Positions 33,726 to 45,867 of a DNA stretch of 64,000 nt are shown in pieces (within the stretch, counting starts at the first letter, position 1; the number at the start of each line of letters is the position of its first letter). The notes under the pieces are model-generated. The model searched no databases. It was not told where the DNA came from and saw only the letters and a program-made list of their open reading frames with translations. Location: assembly GCF_002994745.2 (NCBI RefSeq), contig NC_037090.1, forward strand, positions 18,588,001-18,652,000, in the 5' to 3' direction. The stretch is from Rosa chinensis (lineage: Eukaryota; Streptophyta; Magnoliopsida; Rosales; Rosaceae). A program made the position numbers and the translations under genes.

Positions 33726-34780
33726 TCTTAAGCATTTTCCTTTCAGAATTGCACACATCATGAGAAAATCTCTTTTAATTTAACTACAAACCAAAAAGAT
33801 TCATCAACCTAAGATTTATCCTTGAACATTGAAACTTGTTCTCATCTTTGAGATTGAATTATGACCCCAGCAGCTCAAGTAATTGGCTGGGCTAATGTCC
33901 ATATGGAAGGAAAACATGAAAAATGGTTGGGTTGAGATCCAAATTAAAGGGCTTGCCAGAAATAAAAGAAAAAAAAATATTAGTACTTCCAGAGAAAACC
34001 GCCATGACATGTTGGGAAGATTGTACGTTTCTTCCATATACAAAAGTATAATTACAAAACGAGAAGAAGGGTGAAGTTTTCTTTGACATAATTACGCTCT
34101 AGGCAAACTCGATTGATCAAGTAATTATGAACTCATTGCACCTTAAAATTTGCAAATCCCATGATGTAAGTACAGTTTGAATATGGCCATAATTCATGTT
34201 TTAATCAAAGAACAAAAGATATAGTCATCAAGAGTAGTGTGGGAGTGGATGTGCAGTTGATATGATAAGAGTGTGGGTCTGCAATTGATGTGAGAAGAGT
34301 TGAAGGATATATTTGAGTTGAAGTTTTCTTTGACGTCTTGCGCTCTGGGCACCAATTAGGTCCTAGTTATTAGTTCCTTATTGAGTTATGTATTTACTGG
34401 GTTTTGTAGTGTTGAATCTTTTGATGTCGTTGTTGGTCACTTTGCTGTTGAAATAAAATTTGGGTACTTCAACACGTTGCTGGCTTCTTGTTGTTCTTTC
34501 AGATCTCTTAGCCAAAATATATGGCATTAGTGTGGGTGAAGCAAAAGTAAAGGTTTAGAAATGGAGGTCTCCTCCTCTTTGCTGTAATTGTATCATTTCT
34601 TTTTCTCAATAGAGGGGTAAACCAGGAAATACATTTTTACAAAAATTAATAGAAGTCTAAATAACAAATTGGGAGGTCTGACTAGAACCACCAATTTTAT
34701 TTCAATAAATTATAACTATAAATCGATAGCAATCACAACATTTATTAAGAGATTATAATGGCATCAATACGATAAAGTTA
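33726..34780. other. Non-coding intergenic region
   Basis: No supported gene or recognisable element. It is AT-rich, with short open frames that lack any family similarity. Confidence 0.5.
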
Positions 34781-36050
34781 ATATTTTTTTGAATCAAGCA
34801 ACACAGTTCTCATTCAACTCAAGCCAGAATGGCACGAATACATACCTTCCCTTGCCACCTATAGGCAAGTCTAGGACGTGGCATGCTAGCATCACTCATT
34901 AGACAATCAGTGCTCACAAATGAGAGCAAGACTACAACTATGAAAAATTATAACATAATACATAGGCATAGTTCAATGAAAAACTAAAATCTCTCCTTGC
35001 CATCCAAGTTAGGGCTAGGAGGTTTGGTTGGGTCCAGCCTCCTGGATCCCAAATTCGAAACCCCATAGAACCAGATCTCAAAACTTTGAACTTCAAATAA
35101 GGATTTAACTTGTCCCCGCAAAATTTGGGCCTCCAAATTGATTTGGGCACCCAAAAGAATCTAGATACCCAAGGCTCCATTCAACATAATTGTGCCCCCA
35201 ATTTGAGTTGGGCCTCAACAATGATCTTGGCTCCCAACTCAGACTGGGTACACCCACGCTTGCACCAATCTCCGCCGCCCATACGAGAGGCAGGTGCTTC
35301 TGCCTCCACCCTGGATCCTGAGCCTTTCCTCTCCACATTAGCAGAGGCCTTATCCAACTTCTCGAGTCACCAAAAACTCTGAGTTTGAGATGCCCCCGAC
35401 GCGGTCGAGTCTGACCAAGCTCGTCTTCCACTGCAGGCTTGCTTTAGTGATGAATCACCGATTTCACCCACTTCCTCAGATTCCAGAATTTGACCAATGT
35501 AGGGTGAGACCGAGAGAAGCCTCCTACCGACCACCCACAAGGAGTAGATCAGAGACCCGACTCAAGAGAAGCATTGGATGAAGAATCTCCACACAGTCGA
35601 TTGCCAGAGACTCTAATCGCTCCTAAGAGCAAGCCGCCACCGCCTCTTGGAGGAAAGCGCATGAAGCTTGCCCTTGGAGGTCCGCCACGGTTTGGATCAA
35701 AATCAATTCGGCAAGGATCAGAGACCCTAAAATTTTCAGAACCTTGGTTTTGTTGGGTGGTCACAGGGAAAAGCCAGCGTCGGAGGGATGAGATTGGATT
35801 GTGGGGGGGGGGGGGGGGGGGTGGAGCAGGTTTCTCCACTTAGAATGGAGACCGGTAGCGGTCGCCATGTTTGGAGAACCGAGCACAGGCGGCTAGGTTT
35901 TGGGAGCAACATTCTCTTTGGCCAAAATTATATGTTTGTATACAAACATCTTTCAAATCTACAATAAAGTTAATATGAGAGAATGTCATGTTAATTAATT
36001 TAACGACGAGAACAAGTTTGAGTTGCTTAGCTAAATTGACCAAAATAATC
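34781..36050. other. Unassigned repeat-like region with a long G-run
   Basis: GC content rises between 34980 and 35840. The sequence has open frames on both strands, none resembling a known protein. A run of about 19 G lies at 35803-35821. The texture resembles LINE untranslated sequence in plants, but no defining end or target duplication was found. Confidence 0.35.
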
Positions 36051-36478
36051 ATCAGTAATTAGAACAGGATACCACAATAAAGAACTATTGGATGAGCTAT
36101 CTTAGGATCTCCCGATCACATTAATGCAGACTAGTAATGAAACACGCGGCTTAAGTCAATAGGAAACTGGATCCTATTGATGATCAATTAGTTCCTGTTG
36201 AGGGAGAATTAGTAACATCCACTAAAGAGCAACCGACATAATCTGATCTAGGACTAGGACCTCCTTATGTGTGCATTTAGTAGAATATTTCCTAGCGCTT
36301 TTTTCATATCTCTAGAAACATATAGATTTTTGGATCTTCTATATCATATAGGTTTAATCGAGTCGGAGACTTAGCTTGATATTGCCAACCTCTTCAGCCC
36401 AAATGAGATGTTGTAGATGCTAGTTTAGCCTTATACTTAGAACCACCAGAAGCTAATTTAGCGGGGCCCCTAGCAACC

Positions 36479-36712
36479 TTAGAAGAACTTGCCAGATTGG
36501 TGGGGGTTGGGGATGTTCTTCAGATATTTCCTGGCATTCTTAGCTTTAGCCTTGTCAGAATTAACTGATTGCTTCACCTTCTCAACAAGCTTGCTAAGCT
36601 CAGACTCAATTTGAGCTTCAGAGTGAGTAGGAGCCTTAATAATTGCATCATCATTTGACAAGGCATTGAAATGAGACCCTGAGACACTAGCTTTGTTTTC
36701 AAATCTATTCAT
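36479..36712 (-). pseudogene. Possible retroelement gag/ORF1 tail fragment
   Basis: A 77-residue frame (MNRFENKASVSGSHFNALS ... YLKNIPNPHQSGKFF) with a Lys/Ala-rich, probably coiled-coil centre. It resembles the end of a plant LINE ORF1 before the C-terminal linker. No neighbouring endonuclease or reverse transcriptase is visible, so at most it is a fragment. Low certainty; it may be chance. Confidence 0.3.
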
Positions 36713-37091
36713 TACCTGTCTTTACTTCGTAACCTCCATGGCCCCTGCACAGCTACAATCTAGCCACCTACCGAAATTCATGATGACAACTTAAATCGAA
36801 AAAGTATTGACTTATTTAAGATACAAACACAGATTTGAAAACTTCAAACAAACGATAACTATAAACTAAAAAGAAGACACTAACTTTTATGTTTGCCACC
36901 AGATTGGAACAAGTTGCTCATAACAATATGTAGATTCAATCACTCATCACCGCGTCGATCTACACCGCATAGATCATAATCTACACTTATCGATCCATCG
37001 ATCACCACAGGTTGATCGAACTACTTCATACAGATCATGAATTCCCTCTCTGACATCCCACTTTTCATTTGCAAATCACCTCCGACTTCTA

Positions 37092-37375
37092 CCAAGTGGA
37101 GGTTCCACTTCCACTCCCCCCCCCCTCTCTCTCTCTCTCTGACGCAAAGTTTTTCTTTTATTCTTTGTTTCAGGGATCAGGATTCGAACCCTAGACCAGT
37201 TTGGTTATGGGGATCAATTAGGAACTTACGATATAGTAGATGAAAGGATCATGTCTCTCTCTCTGATGCCAAGTTTCGCTTTTATTCTTTGGTTCAGGGA
37301 TCGGGATCCTAGACCAGTTTGGTTATGGGGATTAATTAGAAACTTACAATATACTAGATGAAAGGACCATGTATT
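37092..37375. repeat. Two tandem copies of the WD40-gene 5' segment
   Basis: Copy one (37092-37250) starts ccaagtggaggttccacttc, identical to codons 5-11 of the WD40 gene, and continues through its leader, with a CT-run inserted. Copy two (37251-37375) repeats the leader part (cttttattctttgg-tcaggg, cctagaccagtttggttatg). Copy one carries ggttcgaatcc on the minus strand, a canonical B-box; copy two has lost it. Confidence 0.75.
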
Positions 37376-37736
37376 TATATCGAAGGATAAAAAGTACTTG
37401 CGCAAATAAAATCATTCAATCTTCTCCATTGTTGGATTTAAGAACAACAAAGTTGTGTAACTAAAAGTATAGAATTAATCAAATAGGTGAACAACAACAT
37501 TATTTTATTTTATTTTATTTTGTTTGGGAGAACATCTATTAAATTGATAAGTATAAAAAATACAGGCAGAAGAGAGCTAATAAAAAATGACTTACCCAAA
37601 ACCGAAGGCGAAAGTGGTAGCAAAAGTGAATTTCTACTAATTAGGTCTGATGCATGTAACTATCGTTGAAAAGAACAAACTAATAACCAAGTAAAAAGAA
37701 GTGGAAAATATCTTACACTTCTTTACAAAAATAAAT

Positions 37737-39315
37737 TATACATATACTAAAGGCCCTAGAGCTGGTACTGTTCATAGCACTGTTTGCCTGAAGGGACGGT
37801 TTTGCCCCTTTTTTTTTCCCATGATTTATGACCAGCCATCGCAGATCTGTCTTTTCCGCGATAGAATTTGGGCTTATGAGTTGGCCTTTTTGAAAGTACA
37901 ATGTATATGCAGGAGCTCATGGTGAAGAAGAATTCATAGCAAGAGCATATGATTTGGCAGCACTCAAGTACTGGGGAACATCAACTTCTAAAAAATTTCC
38001 GGTGTCTAAATACTTAACATTAAAAGAATACTTGGCCTCTCTAAGAAGGTATCTATTCATCTTCAAATTAACAAGCATTGAGCAGTCTACCTTAATTGTT
38101 GTAAACATTTCAAGTCGATGACACTTTTATTTTTGTCTATTTACAGAAGAAGCAGTGACTTCTCAAATGGTGTATACAAGGTAAGCTTCATAATTAATCA
38201 ATGATTTTGTTGGGTCTGTATGAACTATTCCCTAGCTCCAGTTAAACAATACAAGCTTTCTCTATTCCAGCAGAATCTAAGTATTTCCCTGTTCATTGAG
38301 TTTATATGTCTGTTTACTAATTATCTGATGGCTTTTTGTCAAACCAATTACATATTAAACTCATTTTTGTTTTTTTTTGGATTCCATTCAACTGATATGT
38401 TGATATCTATTAATTTTCATCGAGTTAAATTTCAATGAAACTAACTAATCCTTTTGTTGGGTCTGTATGTTCTGTTCCCTAGCTTGAGTTCAACAATGCA
38501 GGCTCTCTATATTCCTACTTAATCTTAGTGCTGCCCCGTTCCTACTATCTTTTAGTTTCTTTTTTGGGTGAACAAATGCAAGATCTAGCTCAGACCAAGC
38601 AACTTGGTCTGTGCTGATTTGGATTTGTAATTATGATATGGTTTGTCTATCAGCCTATTGTTTTCTTATTATTGGCTTCTTTGTACATCCTTCTTAATTC
38701 TATAATGAAACCTTAGCTTGCATTAGAAATGCACGCCATTTGTTACCACTTTGCTTCTTTTGTCAGTCATCTTTAGATGATATGCACATTTCAATACATA
38801 TTTGGAAATTAACTAACCATAGAGCACATGTAGTACTCAAATATGACTATTTTGATATTGTCACGTGCCACATTATCCAGTTGTAATTCAGTCTCTGTCT
38901 TTGTTTTTACTTTGATGTGACTCTGAATAACCATACTTTACAGTCAAAATCACACCCATCCAATGATCATGATTTGTATTTGCGTGAAATTCTATACCTT
39001 GGATGTTGTTGGTGTAATTCTATAATAGATATGGACATCAAGCTACCTATTCAATTTGTGTGTTGTTCTAAATTATTGTGTTCGAGTTTCACATTTAGTT
39101 GGCCAAGTTTAGTACCAAATTTTTAGTATTCGTCATATTTTGAAATATGTAAATACACAACTCTGGTTAGAACACTAACTTTTGTATCTGTAAATAATGA
39201 AGGCTTTAGTTACATATTCAGCATGAAAGTAAGCTATCATTTTTCGAATAGCTACTTCACGCATAAAAATGAGGTAGAAAATAAACCCGTAGCATCGCGC
39301 GGGATTCATGTCTAG
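37737..39315. mobile_element. Small non-autonomous Helitron with captured exons
   Basis: The right end has the Helitron signature: a GC-rich hairpin (cccgtagcatcgcgcggg, 39286-39303), eight bases, then CTAG (39312-39315) followed by T. The left end is placed near tatacatatactaaaggcc by resemblance to plant Helitron 5' ends and is less sure. No Rep/helicase is present. It carries two exons of an AP2-type gene (37913-38180), in line with the known gene-capturing habit of Helitrons. Internally about 38209-38280 is imperfectly repeated at 38453-38530 (tgttgggtctgtatg ... ttccctagct). Confidence 0.75.
37913..38180 (+). pseudogene. WRI1/AP2-like transcription-factor gene fragment
   Basis: Two exons keep correct splice borders and phase: 37913-38048 and 38147-38180. 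Exon one reads [20 protein letters not shown] then [14 protein letters not shown] and ends EYLASLRR. Exon two reads RSSDFSNGVYK. This is the end of the first AP2 domain and the linker of WRINKLED1/ADAP-type double-AP2 factors. The domain start and second AP2 domain are absent. Changes such as FSNGVYK for the usual FSRGVSKY suggest relaxed constraint. It lies inside the Helitron, so it is probably a captured piece rather than a gene in place. Confidence 0.85.
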
Positions 39316-39615
39316 TATTCATTCAGAAAGGAGAGAAGCATAGAATGATTGTACAGAACTACAACATATTCGAACCACATGATATAAGTGGTGCTGGGTC
39401 ATCTTCTGTCATATTGTGAGACTGAGACTAGAGAAAATCAATGAAGAAAAAAATCAATTTCCAAATTATGCCGATCAAGTCAGTCAATGAAGCAACTCCA
39501 TTGCTGTTTCCACGATTATACATGTGTAGTTTCCAAAATCCTTTTGCTTCAACTATATATACTTCCACTTTGCAGTTTATTGCATATCATCTTCATAATC
39601 ATGTTTTTCAGTATA

Positions 39616-42392
39616 ATGAGTGGTGGGTCTATGCATTCTGGTTTGGTTGGGCTTGTGTGCCTGGCCATTGCCTCTGCTATTTGTTGTTCAAGTGTTGGAA
39701 GCTCCAACAACATCATGTGCTTGGAGAGTGAAAGGCATGCTCTTCTCCAGTTCAAACAAGGCCTTGTGGATGAGTCCAGTGCTCTTGCCTCTTGGAAAAG
39801 TGAGAAAGATTGCTGCAAGTGGAGAGGAATAGCGTGCAACAACCAAACAGGTCATGTCACCAGACTTGATTTCTCCTTTAGATATATCAATTATACAGAA
39901 GTTCCTTTAAGAGGTGAAATTAGTCCTTCACTACTTGAATTGCAATATCTAAATTACTTGGACCTCAGTTTTAATGATTTTGAAAGAATTGTGATTCCCA
40001 AGTTCATTGGCTCTTTGAGTCAATTGAAACAACTAAGACTCAGAGCAGCTAATTTCAGTGGATCTGTTCCTCCCCAACTTGGAAACCTCTTTGATTTGCA
40101 CACTCTCGATCTTTCCTACAACTATGATGTTCGTTCAGAAAATCTTGAGTGGTTATCTCATCTTTCTTCCTTGAGATACCTGAACATGTCAGGGCTGAAT
40201 TTGTCTGAGACTGTGAATTGGCCACAATCTTTAAGCAAGCTCACTTCAATTACAGAGCTTCAGTTATCTTCCTGTAATCTTCATGATGTCAATCTAAGAT
40301 CACTTGCCTCTATTAATTCTTCCACCTCTCTTCAACTCCTTGACCTCTCTTATAACTCTCTTAATTCTTCAATATATTATTGGATAGCCAATGTCAGCAG
40401 CAACTTTGTCCATATTGATCTCTCTTCCAACAATCTTGAAGGTCCCATCCCAGATGTCTTCACAAGCATGCTTTCTCTAGTAACACTAGATCTCTCTTCC
40501 AATCAACTTGAAGGTGGGATACCAAAAGGCTTTCAAAACTTATGCAGCTTAGAGTCGTTGTCCTTATATCTCAACCAATTGTCTGAAAACATTGAGGACT
40601 CTATTGAAACCTTGTCTTGTGCTGAGAACTCACTTGACACCTTGGACTTGAGTTTTAACCAATTTTGGGGGTACTGGCCAGATTTGTCACGTTTTTCAAA
40701 GTTAAGATGTTAGGTCTTGAAAGCAATCAAGTAAATGGGTCTGTACCCGAGAGTGTCGGGCAACTCTCTAGCCTTGAAACATTATCTCTCTCCAGGAATT
40801 CTTTGAGTGGTGTCATAACAGAAGCCCACTTTTTGAACCTCACTCGTTTACAATCTCTGGCAGTTTCTAATAACCATTTCTCTATCAACCTGAGTTCTGA
40901 TTGGAATCCACCATTTCAACTTACTGGTTGGTTAGATATGTCCTCTTGCAAGGTGGGCCCAGCTTTTCCCAAGTGGATTCTAACGCAGACAAATCTTACC
41001 GGTCTTTATCTCCGTAATGCTGGTCTATCAGGATCATTACCTAATAAGTTTTGGGATCTATTTTCTGGCTTGGGTCGCTTAGATCTCTCTATGAACCAAA
41101 TCCATGGGAAACTGCCGAATCTGTCATCGACAAGCTTGAGTTATGTTAACTTGTCTTATAATCTATTTTCTGGCGCATTGCCATCATTTTCTCCTATGCT
41201 TGGCGAGTTGTATCTCTCGAATAACATGTTTTCTGAGCTGTTGTCTTCCTTCTGTGCAATGCAGTCTCCAGATTTAAGGTATGTTGACATTTCTAAGAAC
41301 CTATTGTCTGGGGAGCTTCCTAATTGTTGGATGCAATTTCAAAATTTGTATCTATTCAATTTGGGAAAGAATAAATTATCTGGAAAAATACCAAGCCTGT
41401 TAGGCAATCTACAGTCAATTGGGATATTGCGTATACATGATAACAACTTTTCAAGAGAATTGCCTTCTTTAGAGAACTGTACCGGATTATTGATGGTTGA
41501 CCTTGGCAACAATAACTTGTCGAGAAAGATACCAACATGGATTGGCCAAAGCCTACCAAACTTGGTGATTCTATGCTTACGGTCAAATGAGTTTAATGGA
41601 ATCATACCCTTCTCCCTGTGCAGTCTAGCTGCCATTCATGTTTTGGACCTCTCTCACAACAATATTTCAGGAAGCTTGCCGCATTGCTTGAATAACATAA
41701 CCGCTTTGGCTCATGATTCTATTGATGCTCCTTCCAATTTAGAACTTGAACTCGTGTGGAAAGGAATAGAAATTGAGTTTGGGAAAAATCTTGTTGGTAT
41801 GAGAAGCATTGACATGTCAAACAACTGTTTGGTGGGGGAAATTCCGCAAAGTATAGCTATAATGACAGAGTTGATTTCTCTGAACCTGTCTAGAAACAAA
41901 TTGACGGGAAAGCTTCTTGAAAACTTTGGTAACATGAAGAAGTTGGAATCTCTTGATTTGTCAAGAAACCAGATATCTGGTAAAATTCCGACAAGTTTTG
42001 CGAGCTTAAATTTTCTTAATTTCTTGGACTTATCACTCAACAACTTGTCAGGAAGAATTCCATTAGGCACCCAACTTCAGAGTTTTAATACTTCTAAATA
42101 TATGGGAAATCTTGGACTTTGTGGACCACCGTTGACACAAAGTTGTCCAGGAGATGGAACAGTTCAAGATGATGGAATCACGAGAGGCACCAAAACTGTT
42201 GATGATGGTCTCATTAGCCTGGGATTCTTTATCAGTGCAGTGCTAGGATTCGTCACTGGATTTTGGATGGTCTACGGCAGTTTACTGCTTAAGACTTCTT
42301 GGAGATATGCTTATTTCAGATTCCTGGACAATGCAAAAGATTGTATTTATGTCAAAACCAAGGCAAAAGTGCGGAGGACACTTCAAAGATAA
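39616..42392 (+). pseudogene. LRR receptor-like protein (RLP, EIX/Cf type) with one frame break
   Basis: Cell-surface receptor without kinase; relatives sense microbial or developmental signals with LRR kinases such as SOBIR1/BAK1 (family knowledge). Intronless. In order: signal peptide (MSGGSMHSGLVGLVCLAIA), LRRNT (ESERHALLQFKQGL, DCCKWRGIACN), more than twenty LRRs with a non-LRR island near the end (about 41700-41800), an acidic spacer, one membrane segment (LGFFISAVLGFVTGFWMVYG) and a short basic tail. The frame is broken near 40710: the first frame ends FSKLRC-stop, the next resumes MLGLESNQ, as if one base were lost. Both halves are otherwise clean, so a sequencing error or recent mutation is possible. 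In-frame ATGs also lie upstream (39487, 39601); 39616 gives the best signal peptide. Confidence 0.9.
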
Positions 42393-42858
42393 ATGGTAAA
42401 CTAAGCTACATAATACTTATTTTTTCTAGTGTTTATGTTTCTGGCTAGATAAACTTATAGAAACTCTTTCAAATTTATAGTATAACAATCGTTTGGAAAC
42501 ACAAAATATTTGTTCAATCTTTTAGAAATATTGTTTTTTGACTGTCATTTGTTTTGACATGATGTTAGGAGATTCTGGCATTCAGGGAAAATTAGGCTCA
42601 TAATTATCCCGGAAGTGGAAAAATTCAAGGCTTAATGTTGAAGGTTTTCAGATGTCGTTGCTTTCTCTTTCAGCAAGAAATAAATATTATGCTTGTTTCT
42701 CTTGAGAAATGTGTGTGAATAATGGATTGTATGCAGTATGAGCTGGTATAACTTTTGATTCCATGCAACAAGACCTCTATTTAGCTTCCTAATCTTTCTG
42801 GCTGTAATTTAAACCTATCTTTCTCGATTGATTTCAAAGTAATTGGCTGCAATTATAT
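42393..42858. other. 3' flank of the RLP gene
   Basis: Non-coding, AT-rich; would contain the RLP 3' untranslated region. Nothing else recognised. Confidence 0.6.
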
Positions 42859-45800
42859 TGTCACGCCCCTGATTTTACACACATGAAAATCGATATATAT
42901 AACCCCATAATTATATATGTGTGAACGTCCAGTCATCAATACAAAATACCTGGAATCTTTTTCCCTTTAACTTACACAGATATTGATGCCCTGAACCCTC
43001 AAAGTTAATATAAACTCGCTCCATAGAGTTATATATTACAATGCTTACGAAATAGATTGTCAACAACAAAATAAAACGTAAATGCAGCTCAGAGTAACTA
43101 TACAACGGAAGTCCTTAATCAACGGTAAAGTTACAAAATGGCATCCTACCGTAAAGCCGCAAAGGCGCTACCTCCGCTTCAGCCCCAATTATCCTAACCT
43201 GCAGGATTAACCCCTACACCGTTTGAATAGTGTACCGGGTTGCCACACAACAAACCCGGTAAGCTTTTGCAAGCCCGTATGAGTAACTCAAACCACACAC
43301 AACTCGCGCCAAAAATAAGGAAAACAACTCACGCTTTGATTCTTTAAAACACGAAATAAAGGAGAATAACTCACACTTTAATTTCCTTTCAAATCGAAAT
43401 AAAAGAAAGCAACTCACACCTTGTTTCCTTTTAAAACGAAACATAGAAAACAACCCACACTTGATTTCTATCAATAAAACATAGAAAGCAACTCACACCT
43501 TGATTTCTATCAATAAAACATAGAAAACAACTCACACCTTGAATTCTATCAATAAAACATAGAAAACAACTCACACCTTGAATTCTATCAGTTAAAACAT
43601 AGAAAACAACTCACACCTTGAATTCTATCAATAAAACATAGAAAGCAACTCACACCTTGATTTCTATCAATAAAACATAGAAAACAACTCACACCTTGAA
43701 TTCTATCAGTTGTACCATAAGCGTACCATAGAAAGCAACTCACACCTTGATTTCTATCAAATCGTTAATAAGGAAATCAACTTGCACCTTGTCCCCTTAA
43801 AAACCATTAATAAGGATGCAACTCACACCTTGTTCCCTAAAAATACGTAATGTCATGAGTTGTAAATAACCAATTCCCGTTACCCCATGAATTACCTATA
43901 TGGCAGACAGATTAGAGCTCTAACTGAAAAACGTAACCACTCGTCCGGCCAAAGACGTGGTCACCTGGTATTCTGCCCAAGGTCTCAGACCTTCGATCCT
44001 CGGGCCGCAATGTCCCTTGGAGCAAAACATTAAAGGAGTCGCATTGGACCCAAAATGTTACACAAATCACAACGCTTTTGAAAACAATCGAAATCAACAT
44101 TTCCATAATTATTGTTTTCCGAAAAAGCCATAACACAAAACAATAAAAAGCATCAATTCATGCCTATTGTTTTCATACCCAAATCTCAACACTTTTCTCA
44201 AATCTCAACGCTTTTCAAAACAAATCGAAATCAATCATTTCCACAAATCATTTGTTTTCCAAAAGCCACACCCCAAAACAATAAAAAGCATCATTTCATA
44301 TCATTTCATGCATATTGTTTTCACAAATCCACAAACCACCCAAAACATATATATTTCACGTAAACATATATCTACTAATACATGAATACGTATGTATATA
44401 TATACATCCCATAATATATATATACACACACGTAATCATCTACTCTAAAGTGCCACTAATACCATCTATAGTTTGTAGTTAACTAAATAACTCTCAAAAC
44501 AATAAGGGTATTCCCGTTCGTGAAATGAACTTCGTGAGATTACTCACCTCAGGATCCCGCTGCGTCTTCAATACAGAACCGAACTAACACTATCACCAAC
44601 AACTCGTCCAATTCACCTTTTAGAAGCACCTATTCACCAATGATCTCAAATCAGTAACAATTCACAAACGATTTAAGTCCGAAACCCTTGTTTTGAACTA
44701 AAATCCCCAAAGTGGCGCCAATTGAGGCAAAACCACATCCGAGACCTCCCAAAGTCTCCGGAATACGCCCACGATCGATGTGACCAAACCACAAGTCGAT
44801 CGGACGCTCAAATCCTCACGGATCGAATAAATTCACCGATATGAAACGGTAAAAATCCTAACAATTCCATACGAACTCCAAAATTTGCATATTATATATC
44901 GAAACGCTCGTATCAACGAGTAGAACATATATAATACCAAAAACAGTTCCTTAAGTGGCCGGAACACCGCCGGAACACCGCCACAGACGGTGGTGTACCG
45001 CCGCCGGCCAAAAACTCATTATTTCACAAAACTCCCAACATCAAAAAGCTTCATCTAAGCATGCTTGTGAATTCTCATAACTGGATCGAAGTCAGAAAAC
45101 AAGCCTAAGGGATCGAAAACTACCTCACAAGCCGTGAACAGTGATCCAATCCGAGTTGATCGAAGTTTCACGTGAATCGATCCAAACAACCACCAAGGAT
45201 CGATCGGCGAGCTTGTTCTGAACTCAACCCAAGAAAATCGAAGCCGTGCCGACGTCGGAACTGTGTTTTCCGGTCGGGTCCGATTTCTCCAGTCTGCACC
45301 GCCTTGAACTGCCACCGAGACGGAGAATCGCCGTAAGAGAACACCAGAGGGACGACCAGACGGAGGAGACGACCCTGCTGGCCAAGTTTCAAGGCCGGAG
45401 ACCGCCGCAGTTGGCCGGAAAAGTCGGGTCGGATCGGCCGGGTTCGGGTCGGGTCAGGCGGTTTTCTTCGATACTGAGGGAGCGGACGAGAGAGAAGAGA
45501 GAGAGAAGAGAGGCTTCCGGAAAAGGAAATGAGGAAATGAAAATATATTTCTGATTTTTCCTATATATACTAAAATGGAAACTTTTCCAATAGCCATAAC
45601 TTCCTCATACGAACTCCGATTCTCGCGTTCCACATGTCCACGAACTCGTAACGACGCGCTCTACAACTTTCGTGAAGGAAGTTTTCGGAGAATCCCAACG
45701 TATAAAAAGTCAACCTTTGGCAACCCCCTAAAACCATACTTTTCAAATAATTATTCGCTCGAAACACTTCCGCTCCATCCACGAGCCACGAAACGTCCAA

Positions 45801-45862
45801 AAATCACAATTTAGATTCCAGAAAATCCTCGGAAAATAAATACGAATTTCTAGGGCATCACA
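42859..45862. mobile_element. Probable solo LTR (or LTR-like unit), 3.0 kb
   Basis: The unit begins TGTCACGCCCC and ends GGGCATCACA, so it has the TG...CA ends of an LTR with a short imperfect inversion. It is flanked by tatat on both sides (42854-42858 and 45863-45867), the right size for a retroelement target duplication but of low complexity. No gag or pol is visible, and the open frames inside do not resemble proteins. It contains a 39-bp minisatellite on the left and a GC-rich block on the right (45000-45500). A terminal-inverted-repeat element is the alternative. Confidence 0.6.
43310..43770. repeat. Minisatellite, 39-bp unit, about ten copies
   Basis: The unit contains atagaaaacaactcacacct then tgaattctatcaataaaac. 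The central copies are nearly identical; outer copies on both sides drift in sequence and length. The unit lies inside the LTR-like element. Confidence 0.9.
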
Positions 45863-45867
45863 TATAT

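Noticed and set aside
35549..35843. Proline-rich/glycine-rich overlapping frames around the G-run
   Set aside because: The low-complexity residues come from the homopolymer run; there is no family similarity or splice context.
43310..43770. CRISPR-like array of direct repeats
   Set aside because: The 39-bp units are directly adjacent with no unique spacers, in a plant retroelement; it is a minisatellite.
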